A DNA stretch of 26,103 nt, taken from IMG/VR virus record IMGVR_UViG_3300030098_004349, positions 1 to 26,103 of that record; one strand, written 5' to 3'. The notes beneath the pieces are model-generated. The model had not been told where the DNA came from and did not search any database. It was given only the letters and a program-made list of their open reading frames with translations. The stretch comes from a virus. Shown here piece after piece: positions 1 to 5,803 of the stretch (the first letter of the stretch is position 1; the number at the start of each line of letters is the position of its first letter). Position numbers and translations under genes: made by a program.

Positions 1-36
1 GTTCTTGATGCTGGACATCCGTATTTACAGATATAG
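1..36 (+). CDS. Possible C-terminal end of an upstream gene (partial)
   Basis: Frame 1 is open from the left edge and reads VLDAGHPYLQI before a TAG stop at 34-36. Frame 2 is also open, to a TAA at 41-43, so the frame choice is uncertain. The peptide is too short to identify. The only support is that the following kilobase is clearly non-coding, so some gene should end about here. In T4-like phages a baseplate or neck gene would be a reasonable neighbour, but nothing in these 11 residues shows it. Confidence 0.2.
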   Translation, partial: VLDAGHPYLQI

Positions 37-429
37 AGTATAAACAATAGAATGATGATTAATGCACCATAAATGATATAAAAGTCGTGTAAAATGCGTT
101 AAAATAGTCTTTTTTTGCTCGAATAAATAACACAACAAAAATGACATATAGCAGAATGATTACAAACACTAACTAACAAGTATTACCAATGAATTACATG
201 ATCTACGTTATTAACAACCTTGTGGAAATTGTGTGGAAAAAGTATATATTTAAATGTGCAAATAAATGTATATCTTTTGTGTATAGATTGCGTGAGGAAT
301 GTGTATAGAATCCTTATAGGATTAGAGTCTTATAAATGTTACTTTCTTTAGTGATCTTGGGGCGTATTCTAACATAAAACCTCTGTAATGTCAACCCCCT
401 TCAGTAATAATCAGCAAACCACAATATTT

Positions 430-458
430 TTGACATAAGAACACTTTGCGTGTATAAT
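430..458 (+). promoter_or_regulatory. Perfect-consensus sigma70 promoter
   Basis: TTGACA at 430-435 and TATAAT at 453-458 are both exact consensus hexamers, separated by the optimal 17 bases. A start site near 465 is expected. Phages of this type use host sigma70 RNA polymerase for early genes, so this would be a strong early promoter. No gene follows within reading distance: the only ATG at the expected start (465) gives a 13-codon frame. The transcript would instead enter the repeat region and could run to the terminator at 939-961. Confidence 0.7.
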
Positions 459-470
459 AGTGCTATGAGA

Positions 471-568
471 GTAACAACAACCTTATGCACAGTTAGTAAC
501 ACTTAGTTTTCCACAATTACCTGTGGAAAAGTATAAAGAAGTGTAGTGGTCTTATGTAACAACAACCT
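471..568 (+). repeat. 13-bp direct repeat GTAACAACAACCT
   Basis: GTAACAACAACCT occurs exactly at 471-483 and 556-568. The first copy leads into CTTATG and the second into a TGTGGAAAA element. A shorter version (AACAACCT followed by TGTGGAAA) lies at 213-228. The repeats therefore place the two motif classes at equivalent positions, as in a duplicated binding unit. Confidence 0.5.
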
Positions 569-686
569 GTGGAAAACTTATGGCATAAAAGTGTCAAGAA
601 CTGGTGTGTAATCAGTGAAAGGAAGTACACAACAATTCACAAAGACTTGAAGCCCTTCAGTAACACTTTCAGACCTTATGATTACC

Positions 687-715
687 TTGACTAATTAACA
701 GTCTTATGGTATAAT
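687..715 (+). promoter_or_regulatory. Second sigma70 promoter, extended -10 type
   Basis: TTGACT at 687-692 (one mismatch) and TATAAT at 710-715 (exact) are 17 bases apart. The bases TGG directly before the -10 box give the extended -10 TG element. Start site expected near 722. The same TGGTATAAT string occurs in the promoter at 1195-1223. A CTTATG repeat (703-708) lies in the spacer, so a protein binding the repeats could control this promoter. No open frame follows before the terminator. Confidence 0.6.
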
Positions 716-938
716 TATAAGGTATTCGTGATACTTAGCACCCTTATGAGTTAGTGACACTTTTGACAGTTATTTGCCCCCTTATGTGTTGCTGCCTTCG
801 CCCCCTTGCCGTTTAAAAAACAATAGAGACCCTAACCTACAGAGGTGACAATTCGAGAGAGTGATATAAGGATAATAAAAAAATTCTGAGATATAAAACG
901 CCCTTCAAATACCTTTACAGATAAAAAAATTCCCATGG

Positions 939-961
939 CCTCAGAACCCCACTGAGGTTTT
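939..961 (+). terminator. Intrinsic (rho-independent) terminator
   Basis: CCTCAG at 939-944 pairs perfectly with CTGAGG at 952-957 across a 7-base loop, followed by TTTT at 958-961 and further T-rich sequence. The stem is only six pairs but is embedded in AT-rich DNA, and the T-run directly abuts it. It would end transcripts from the two upstream promoters before the first small gene at 1011. Confidence 0.65.
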
Positions 962-1010
962 ATAATATTTGGAAGTAATATATAATTGAAAATGGTTTAC
1001 AGGACAGCAA

Positions 1011-1178
1011 ATGAGTAATGATCATAGCTTAGTAGACGTTGATATAGATCAATACGATAAAGATCTTATCATAGAGACGTTGCAGTATCGGTTAGAGAAT
1101 GATAATCACTTAATGCAAGAGATGACATTAAAGGATAACTTAGAGGATTTGATGTCGAAACTCGAAGGAAATGAGTGA
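1011..1178 (+). CDS. Small acidic protein of unknown function, 55 aa
   Basis: This 55-residue frame starts MSNDHSLVDV and ends LEGNE before TGA. It is rich in Asp, Glu, Leu and Asn and has the look of one long amphipathic helix from about residue 16, with leucines spaced to allow a coiled coil. A weak ribosome-binding sequence (AGGA) lies about 6 bases before the ATG. An exact TATAAT at 981-986, with a poor -35 at 958-963 and 17-base spacing, could be its own promoter just past the terminator. No family is recognised. Short acidic proteins like this are common among phage accessory genes, and its composition fits real coding sequence better than its intergenic surroundings. Confidence 0.6.
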   Translation: MSNDHSLVDVDIDQYDKDLIIETLQYRLENDNHLMQEMTLKDNLEDLMSKLEGNE

Positions 1179-1194
1179 TACATAGAGGGTGCCA

Positions 1195-1223
1195 TTGCAT
1201 TAATTGATGTATAGTGGTATAAT
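1195..1223 (+). promoter_or_regulatory. Sigma70 promoter for the glycosyltransferase gene
   Basis: TTGCAT at 1195-1200 and an exact TATAAT at 1218-1223 are separated by 17 bases, with TGG preceding the -10 (extended -10). Start site expected near 1230, giving a leader of about 17 bases before the ATG at 1247, which has no clear Shine-Dalgarno sequence. It shares the TGGTATAAT string with the promoter at 687-715. Confidence 0.6.
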
Positions 1224-1246
1224 AACAACATAGTAATTCAAACATT

Positions 1247-2002
1247 ATGGCAAAAGGTTTTACAGTTAAGACTGCTGCACCAACAAAGAAGAAGACAGAC
1301 GACTTTGATATAGCAGCAGCGAAGGAGATGATAAGAGGAAAGACTGTTGTATTCTGTCTACCTGGTAGAGGGGTTTCTTATCAGTTCCTTAAGAGTTTTG
1401 TATCATTATGCTTTGATCTGGTACAGAGTGGAGCAAGTATCCAAATCTCTCAGGACTACTCATCAATGGTCAACTTTGCAAGATGTAAGTGTCTTGGTGC
1501 TAATGTTCTACGAGGGCCAGATCAGAAACCTTGGGATGGTAAGTTAGAATACGACTATCAGTTATGGATTGATAGTGACATTGTATTCGATACCGAGAAG
1601 TTCTATCGTCTTGTAGTACATGATAAGGACATCGCAGCAGGTTGGTACATGACAGAGGATGGTAGAACTACCTCAGTTGCTCACTGGTTAGAAGAAGGTG
1701 ATTTCCGTCAGAATGGTGGAGTCATGAATCATGAGACTGGTGAATCCATGTCCAAGCGTAAGAAACCTTTCACAGTGGATTACACAGGATTTGGTTGGAC
1801 TCTTATAAAGAAAGGAGTCTTCGAGCATGAGAAGATGAAGTATCCTTGGTTTGCTCCTAAGATGCAGGTGTTTGAATCTGGTGAGGTTCAGGATATGTGT
1901 GGAGAGGATGTATCTTTTTGCTTAGATGCAATGGATGCAGGTTTTGAGATCTGGTGTGATCCAGTCATTAGAGTCGGTCATGAGAAGACGAGGATTATCT
2001 AA
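1247..2002 (+). CDS. Putative GT-A fold glycosyltransferase
   Basis: At 251 aa, the protein has the layout of a small GT-A glycosyltransferase, which transfers a sugar from a nucleotide-sugar donor. After a Lys/Thr-rich N-terminus (1-20), a beta strand with TVVFCLPGRG (33-42) begins the nucleotide-binding half. WIDSDIVF (107-114) carries the D-x-D motif (D109, D111) that binds metal and the sugar nucleotide. CGEDVSFC (218-225) fits the acidic catalytic motif seen late in family 2 enzymes, and RVGHEKT (242-248) supplies the C-terminal His often found after it. No signal peptide or membrane segment is visible, so it should act in the host cytoplasm. The acceptor is unknown: phage DNA, a virion protein or a host glycan are possible. 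The gene has its own promoter and no strong RBS. Family confidence is good, substrate confidence low. Confidence 0.75.
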   Translation: MAKGFTVKTAAPTKKKTDDFDIAAAKEMIRGKTVVFCLPGRGVSYQFLKSFVSLCFDLVQSGASIQISQDYSSMVNFARCKCLGANVLRGPDQKPWDGKLEYDYQLWIDSDIVFDTEKFYRLVVHDKDIAAGWYMTEDGRTTSVAHWLEEGDFRQNGGVMNHETGESMSKRKKPFTVDYTGFGWTLIKKGVFEHEKMKYPWFAPKMQVFESGEVQDMCGEDVSFCLDAMDAGFEIWCDPVIRVGHEKTRII

Positions 2003-2013
2003 TCTTCTCTTCT

Positions 2014-2023
2014 GGCCGCGGCC
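2014..2023. other. GC-rich perfect palindrome GGCCGCGGCC
   Basis: The 10-bp perfect palindrome GGCCGCGGCC lies 12 bases after the glycosyltransferase stop, in otherwise AT-rich DNA, and is followed by CGTTAAAGGGGCG and a run of seven A. It contains no loop, so a simple terminator hairpin is unlikely. It might be a protein-binding site, a methylation target or a remnant of recombination. Confidence 0.5.
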
Positions 2024-2082
2024 GTTAAAGGGGCGAAAAAAATCGTCGTAAAAGTTCATTATTCTTTATGAGGTATTAAACA

Positions 2083-2223
2083 ATGGGAATGAGAAGTCTA
2101 AGTGGTGAAACACAAATTGAAGCCACACCGAAAAAGACGAGACAAGGAAGAGGAAAGCATACTAAGTATTCTGCTACGAGTAGAAACAAAGCAAAGAAGA
2201 TCTATAGAGGGCAAGGTAAATGA
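2083..2223 (+). CDS. Small highly basic protein, 46 aa
   Basis: The frame encodes 46 residues from MGMRSLSGET to the C-terminus YRGQGK and is very rich in Lys, Arg, Gly, Ser and Thr, with almost no acidic residues after position 13. The stretch KKTRQGRGKHTKYSATSR (17-34) looks nucleic-acid binding and disordered. A GAGGT ribosome-binding sequence lies 8 bases before the ATG. The stop overlaps the next start as ATGA (2220-2223), so translation is probably coupled. I associate similar small Lys/Arg-rich proteins with T4-like cyanophages, but I do not know a function. A DNA- or RNA-binding or packaging role is inference from charge alone. Confidence 0.7.
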   Translation: MGMRSLSGETQIEATPKKTRQGRGKHTKYSATSRNKAKKIYRGQGK

Positions 2224-2615
2224 GTGCCCTTGATGATGACGTAAAGATCACTATCAACCTTAATCAACTCGTCGAGGTACGTGCCAAACTATTGACTCAG
2301 TACGAAGACTACTCACATGCAATATCTACTGGTGAGTATCTCGATGAAAATGATATAGATCGTATTGCTGTCCAATTAAGAGAAACACTTACTTGGGATG
2401 CACTTTACTTTATGGTAGATGGTGCAATACTCGATTATATGGGTTTAAAGAATCCAAATAAACCTAATTACGGTGAAAGATCTATCGAAACCATTGAACT
2501 AACAATGGAAAAGGAAAGGAAAGAAAGAGAAAAAGAGTTCAAAAAGAACTTTGAGATGGTTAAATTAGAATCATCTGCGTGGACTATTGAAGTACCTATG
2601 AGGAAAAACAAATGA
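2220..2615 (+). CDS. Hypothetical protein with C-terminal charged helix, 131 aa
   Basis: The protein begins with an acidic segment (MSALDDDVKI) and is predicted mostly helical. Residues 15-75 alternate hydrophobic and charged positions, as in a small helical bundle (LVEVRAKLLTQYEDY, then TWDALYFMVDGAI). Residues 96-112 are a Lys/Glu-dense helix (MEKERKEREKEFKKNFE) that could form a coiled coil. There are no signal peptide, membrane segment or catalytic motifs. It starts inside the stop of the basic 46-aa gene (ATGA) and ends the same way over the methyltransferase start, so the three should be made together. Family not recognised. Confidence 0.75.
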   Translation: MSALDDDVKITINLNQLVEVRAKLLTQYEDYSHAISTGEYLDENDIDRIAVQLRETLTWDALYFMVDGAILDYMGLKNPNKPNYGERSIETIELTMEKERKEREKEFKKNFEMVKLESSAWTIEVPMRKNK

Positions 2616-3394
2616 GTTTCGATGGTAATTACTATAGTAAGTACGGTAAAAACATTATTAGTCAGAATGGAGAAGATGGGGTCATTGAGCAATTGTTCAG
2701 TGACCTTAATATTACTGATGGAATAGTTGTTGAATTTGGTGCATGGGATGGAATATACCTAAGTAACATTTTTAATCTATGGAAAAATAAGGGTTTTAAT
2801 GCACTTCTTATAGAAGGAGACTCTTATAGAGCAAATCAACTACTTAATAGTTTAAAAAACTATGATAATACTGAAGCAATGAATTGTTTTGTTGATCCAG
2901 AGTCAACAGGAGAGTATTGTTTGGATAATTTACTAAAACTATCCGAATTTAGCATTACTAATGATAATCTATCATTAATATCAATGGATACTGATGGGCT
3001 TGATTATGAAATATTTGAATCTTTAACTGAATATCGACCTAAAGTAGTGATTATTGAGACTTTAACTCTTCAAGACGGACAAGACATGCATGAAGACAAA
3101 CATGCAAAGGGTGAAAGGGGTAATACTGGTTATATTATCAATAATTTGAAGTCAACTTGGAATTTAGCAGAGAAAAAGGGTTATAAAGTAGTCTGTCATA
3201 CAGGAAATGCCTTCTTAGTGAGAGATGATTTGGTAGATTTACTACCAGATGCTGATTTTTCCTTTGAAAGTGTTCATTGTTATGAATCAGACAATGCAAT
3301 TTGGCAATCTTTAAATGAAAAAGGTGAAAAAACAGAAAATATCAACTATCAGACTATAAAATACCAAAATCTTCTAAATGAGGCACTAAAATGA
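2612..3394 (+). CDS. FkbM-like SAM-dependent methyltransferase
   Basis: The 260-aa protein has the pattern of a class I S-adenosylmethionine methyltransferase. SQNGEDGVIEQLF (17-29) is the N-terminal signature seen in FkbM-like proteins. VEFGAWDG (40-47) is motif I, which holds the methionine moiety of the cofactor. LLIEGD (65-70) ends in the acidic residue expected to bind the ribose. SMDTDGLDYEIF (124-135) matches the D-x-D-G-x-D-Y/W motif of the family, followed by strand KVVIIET (144-150). FkbM-type enzymes commonly methylate sugar hydroxyls, so it could act on the product of the nearby glycosyltransferase; that link is inference. It overlaps the upstream gene and the following 24-codon frame by ATGA. 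Codon use appears more AT-rich than in the glycosyltransferase. Confidence 0.75.
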   Translation: MSFDGNYYSKYGKNIISQNGEDGVIEQLFSDLNITDGIVVEFGAWDGIYLSNIFNLWKNKGFNALLIEGDSYRANQLLNSLKNYDNTEAMNCFVDPESTGEYCLDNLLKLSEFSITNDNLSLISMDTDGLDYEIFESLTEYRPKVVIIETLTLQDGQDMHEDKHAKGERGNTGYIINNLKSTWNLAEKKGYKVVCHTGNAFLVRDDLVDLLPDADFSFESVHCYESDNAIWQSLNEKGEKTENINYQTIKYQNLLNEALK

Positions 3395-3465
3395 CCAAAG
3401 AATCCGAAAAAAATAAAGAAAAAGACGAAAAAGAGGCATATGATAAGATTCCTAGTCGATATTAA
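3391..3465 (+). CDS. Tiny charged peptide, 24 aa, ATGA-coupled
   Basis: The frame encodes MTKESEKNKEKDEKEAYDKI and then PSRY before TAA. It begins inside the methyltransferase stop codon (ATGA at 3391-3394), the same overlap used at the two upstream junctions, which is the best argument that it is translated. Of 24 residues, 15 are Lys, Glu, Asp or Arg. It ends 2 bases before the late promoter of gp25. It may be a real micro-protein, the remnant of a longer gene, or only a device to end translation. Function unknown. Confidence 0.45.
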   Translation: MTKESEKNKEKDEKEAYDKIPSRY

Positions 3466-3467
3466 GC

Positions 3468-3475
3468 AATAAATA
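3468..3475 (+). promoter_or_regulatory. T4-type late promoter for gp25-gp6-gp7
   Basis: AATAAATA differs by one base from the T4 late -10 octamer TATAAATA, which is recognised by the phage late sigma factor (gp55) with the sliding-clamp coactivator. It lies 44 bases before the gp25 start, at the switch from accessory genes to structural genes, which is the position expected for a late promoter. No other promoter is seen before gp6 or the giant gene, so all three are probably transcribed from here. Confidence 0.55.
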
Positions 3476-3518
3476 CTAAAAACCATTATAGATATATTAA
3501 CAAAGTATATCAATCTGA

Positions 3519-3920
3519 ATGGCCGTCAAAATATCTCGTGCATTTAAGGACATTAGTTTGTCCTTTTCGAGACATCCAGTTACAAATGACATTGTAGTCC
3601 TTAAAAATGAGGATGCAATTAAGAAATCGGTAATTAATTTATGCCGAACTAAACTTAATGAGCGATTTTTTAATGATTTACTAGGTACAAGGATTGAAGA
3701 ATCACTGTTTGACTTAAATAATGATGATATAGCATCTGTTTTGGAGACAGAAATAGAAACTTTATTAGAAAATTATGAACCTAGAATCACTTTGAATGAT
3801 GTTTCTGCAGTGGCACAACCTGATTCTTATGATTGTTATATTCGTATTGGTTATTTTATTACAGGATTACCTTTTCCTCCACAAAATATAGAATTTTTAC
3901 TACAACCGACTAGGGTATAA
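3519..3920 (+). CDS. 25: Baseplate wedge subunit, gp25-like
   Basis: The length of 133 aa matches T4 gp25 (132 aa). Gp25 sits at the inner end of the baseplate wedge, binds the gp6 dimer and starts polymerisation of the tail sheath; it is homologous to TssE of type VI secretion. The conserved E-P-R core motif is present in LLENYEPRI (82-90). The N-terminus AFKDISLSF is typical of the family, as is a helix with INLCRTKLNERFF (39-51) leading to the G-T/S-R-I-E loop. The frame ends with TAATG, so its stop shares one base with the gp6 start, consistent with tight coupling of two partners that contact each other in the baseplate. Confidence 0.93.
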   Translation: MAVKISRAFKDISLSFSRHPVTNDIVVLKNEDAIKKSVINLCRTKLNERFFNDLLGTRIEESLFDLNNDDIASVLETEIETLLENYEPRITLNDVSAVAQPDSYDCYIRIGYFITGLPFPPQNIEFLLQPTRV

Positions 3921-5800
3921 TGGCATTTAATCAGTTTACTAACTTAGATTTTAACGATTTACGTACTCAAATTAAGAATTATTTGAGATCTAACTCTTCA
4001 TTTACAGATTTTGACTTTGAAGGGTCTAATTTCTCCATATTGATTGATACTCTGGCATATAATTCCTATATTACATCTTATAATACCAATATGGCTATCA
4101 ATGAATCTTTCATTGACAGTGCTACTTTAAGAGAAAATGTCGTTTCTTTGGCAAGAAATATTGGTTATGTACCAAGATCTAAGAAATCATCAATTGCAAC
4201 GGTAAGTTTTAGTGTCGATATAACAGGAAAACCAGTACAATCAGTTAAATTACATAAAGGAATTGTTGCAGTTGGGTCAATTTCAGGAGGAAATTACATA
4301 TTTTCTATTCCAGATGACATTACTGCTACTCCAGATCCTAATGGAATAGTAAGGTTTGGGGAAATTTCGATTTATGAGGGTACATATTTAACAAAAACCT
4401 TTAAAGTTAATGATTCTTTACCAAATGAGAAGTATATTATTCCAAATGAGAACGTTGATACATCAACAATTCGTGTAACAGTTACATCTAATATTACTGA
4501 GACTTATGTTCCTTATACGAACATTTTTGATGTTAATAAAGACTCAAGATTATTCCTCACACAAGAAATTGAAGATGAAAAATATCAAATTATATTTGGA
4601 GACAATACTTTAGGTAAAAAACCAACTGATGGAAGTACTGTTGAAGTCAGTTATATCGTTACAAATGGTATTGATGGTAATGATGCTGCTAATTTTAACT
4701 TCAGTGGTAAGTTAACCTATATGGTTGGTGGTGTTGAGACAAGTATTGATGATGGAGTTAGTTCTTTAAGCACCCTACAAGCGTCTGAGAACGGTGATTC
4801 TATAGAATCTATAGACAACATCAAATATCTTGCTCCAAGGGTATATGCATCACAATATAGGGCAGTTACACCAAATGATTACACTAGTTTAATACCGTTT
4901 TTATATCCAAATGTTGACTCTGTGAGTGCATATGGAGGTGAAGAATTGGATCCACCTCAATATGGTAAGGTTTATATCACTGTTAAACCAAAAAATGGTG
5001 AAATATTGTCCGATGTAGCTAAAGAATCAATTAGAACTGATTTGAAGAAGTATACAGTTGCTGGAATTAAGCAAGAATTTATTGATTTGAAGTATTTGTA
5101 TGTTGAATATGAGTCAACTGTGTCATATGACTCTGGATATATTCCAAATAAACAAGAATTGCACTCTAGAATTCTTTCAGCTATAGAAACTTATGCAAAA
5201 TCATCAGATATTAACTCATTTGGTGGTAGATTGAAGTATAGTAAGTTAGTTTCTATCATTGATAAGGTTGATACTGGAATTACTTCTAATATTACTAAAA
5301 TTGTAATGAAGAGAATAATGATTCCAGAGTATAGTTTTCTTGCAAACTATGAAATATGCTATGGAAACCAATTCCATGCTGATATGGAAGGTTTTAACAT
5401 TAGATCTTCTGCATTTAAGTTAGAAGGTGTATCTGGAAACGTATATTTGACTGATTTACCATATAGTGATGGAAAAACGGGAACAGTTAAGTTTTTCACT
5501 ATCGTAGATAATGCAATTAACTATATTAATGAAAATGCTGGAATTGTTGACTATGTTAAGGGTGAAATTATCCTTTACCCAACGACTATTACTTCTAGTA
5601 GTGTGAATGCTGGAATTGAAATTGAAGTTACTCCAGAATCCAATGATATCATCGCAAAAGAGAGTATTTATATCGTCCTAGATAATACAGGAAGTACATT
5701 AAATCTTAAAGAAGATACCCTTGTTGCTGGATCAAATAAATCTGGAACAAATTATGTACCACCATCAAGTTTCATCAGTACTAAAAAGTATACAAGATAA
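3920..5800 (+). CDS. 6: Baseplate wedge subunit, gp6-like (baseplate J family)
   Basis: At 626 aa it is close to T4 gp6 (660 aa). Gp6 forms dimers that link into the inner ring of the baseplate and carry the iris-like movement on contraction. The N-terminus (MAFNQFTNLDFNDLRTQIKN) and DTLAYNSYITSYNTNMAINE (43-62) are the conserved helical portion. Residues about 300-420 (ASQYRAVTPNDYTSLI, then KVYITVKPKNG, TVAGIKQEFIDLKYLYVEYE) correspond to the baseplate-J core shared with P2 gpJ and TssF-related proteins. The C-terminal 150 residues are beta-rich and more variable. It starts on the last base of the gp25 stop and ends 3 bases before the giant gp7-position gene. Confidence 0.92.
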   Translation: MAFNQFTNLDFNDLRTQIKNYLRSNSSFTDFDFEGSNFSILIDTLAYNSYITSYNTNMAINESFIDSATLRENVVSLARNIGYVPRSKKSSIATVSFSVDITGKPVQSVKLHKGIVAVGSISGGNYIFSIPDDITATPDPNGIVRFGEISIYEGTYLTKTFKVNDSLPNEKYIIPNENVDTSTIRVTVTSNITETYVPYTNIFDVNKDSRLFLTQEIEDEKYQIIFGDNTLGKKPTDGSTVEVSYIVTNGIDGNDAANFNFSGKLTYMVGGVETSIDDGVSSLSTLQASENGDSIESIDNIKYLAPRVYASQYRAVTPNDYTSLIPFLYPNVDSVSAYGGEELDPPQYGKVYITVKPKNGEILSDVAKESIRTDLKKYTVAGIKQEFIDLKYLYVEYESTVSYDSGYIPNKQELHSRILSAIETYAKSSDINSFGGRLKYSKLVSIIDKVDTGITSNITKIVMKRIMIPEYSFLANYEICYGNQFHADMEGFNIRSSAFKLEGVSGNVYLTDLPYSDGKTGTVKFFTIVDNAINYINENAGIVDYVKGEIILYPTTITSSSVNAGIEIEVTPESNDIIAKESIYIVLDNTGSTLNLKEDTLVAGSNKSGTNYVPPSSFISTKKYTR

Positions 5801-5803
5801 GAA

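Larger units (their letters stand above)
221..576. repeat. Cluster of DnaA-box-like TTTTCCACA / TGTGGAAAA elements
   Basis: Four exact copies of the 9-mer occur: TGTGGAAAA at 232-240, 522-530 and 568-576, and the opposite orientation TTTTCCACA at 507-515. A one-mismatch copy, TGTGGAAAT, lies at 221-229. The copies at 507-515 and 522-530 form a perfect 9-bp inverted repeat with a 6-base spacer. TTTTCCACA is, from memory, the DnaA-box form described in cyanobacteria, one base from the E. coli TTATCCACA. I noticed no exact copies elsewhere in the window while reading. Binding by host DnaA is inference; the inverted pair could equally act as an RNA hairpin. Confidence 0.55.
397..663 (+). repeat. 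11-bp direct repeat CCCTTCAGTAA
   Basis: The 11-mer CCCTTCAGTAA occurs exactly at 397-407 and 653-663. Related C-rich strings ending in CTT recur through the region (near 741, 777, 803 and 901). The second copy runs into AACACTTT, linking it to the ACACTT motif that accompanies several CTTATG copies. Function unknown. Confidence 0.5.
434..786 (+). repeat. Iteron-like CTTATG array with associated ACACTT motifs
   Basis: CTTATG occurs at 482-487, 551-556, 577-582, 675-680, 703-708, 743-748 and 781-786, all in the same orientation, and once inverted (CATAAG) at 434-439. Seven same-strand copies of a 6-mer in about 300 bases is far above chance. Two copies share an extended unit: CTTATG, then AGTTAGT, then A or G, then ACACTT (482-505 and 743-760). 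The ACACTT part also recurs near 440 and 663, and in reverse complement near 590. Irregular spacing separates this from a CRISPR or simple tandem repeat; protein-binding iterons are the closest known analogy. Confidence 0.55.
465..965 (+). ncRNA. Candidate non-coding transcript between tandem promoters and terminator
   Basis: A perfect sigma70 promoter (430-458) and a second strong one (687-715) both point rightward into sequence without an open frame, and an intrinsic terminator closes the unit at 939-961. The predicted RNAs would be about 500 and about 240 bases. No known RNA family was recognised, and no tRNA-like fold was seen. It may be a regulatory RNA, an origin primer transcript, or merely the leader for the small genes downstream if termination is partial. 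The evidence is entirely promoter and terminator geometry. Confidence 0.35.
37..1010. other. Long repeat-rich non-coding region, candidate replication origin or regulatory locus
   Basis: About 970 bases contain no convincing open frame on the forward strand: every ATG between 465 and 938 meets a stop within 13 codons. For a T4-like phage, whose genes are normally packed with little spacing, a gap this long is unusual. It holds clustered TTTTCCACA-type elements, repeated CTTATG, 11- and 13-bp direct repeats, two consensus-like sigma70 promoters and an intrinsic terminator at its right end. Together these fit a replication origin with a primer transcript, or a non-coding RNA gene. Positions 37-210 show nothing distinctive beyond AT-rich sequence. 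The origin role is inference from architecture only. Confidence 0.6.

Noticed and set aside
122-129. AATAAATA late-promoter-like octamer near the left end
   Set aside because: No gene follows it, the surrounding DNA is very AT-rich, and one mismatch to the octamer is expected by chance in such sequence.
465-506. 13-codon frame starting at the predicted start site of the perfect promoter
   Set aside because: It would be leaderless with no ribosome-binding site and no recognisable sequence; chance is more likely, though a leader peptide cannot be excluded.
434-786. CRISPR array
   Set aside because: The repeated unit is only about 6 bp, spacing is irregular and one copy is inverted, unlike CRISPR repeats.
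763-791. TTGACA at 763-768 as a third promoter in the non-coding region
   Set aside because: No acceptable -10 hexamer lies 16-18 bases downstream.
1347-1547. 66-codon forward frame overlapping the glycosyltransferase
   Set aside because: It lies wholly inside the glycosyltransferase gene in another frame; the host frame has clear family motifs and the overlapping peptide does not.
2468-2692. 74-codon reverse frame across the 131-aa gene and methyltransferase start
   Set aside because: Opposite strand to all convincing genes, spans two real genes, and has the Phe/Ser/Leu/Ile-rich composition expected of an antisense shadow of AT-rich coding DNA.
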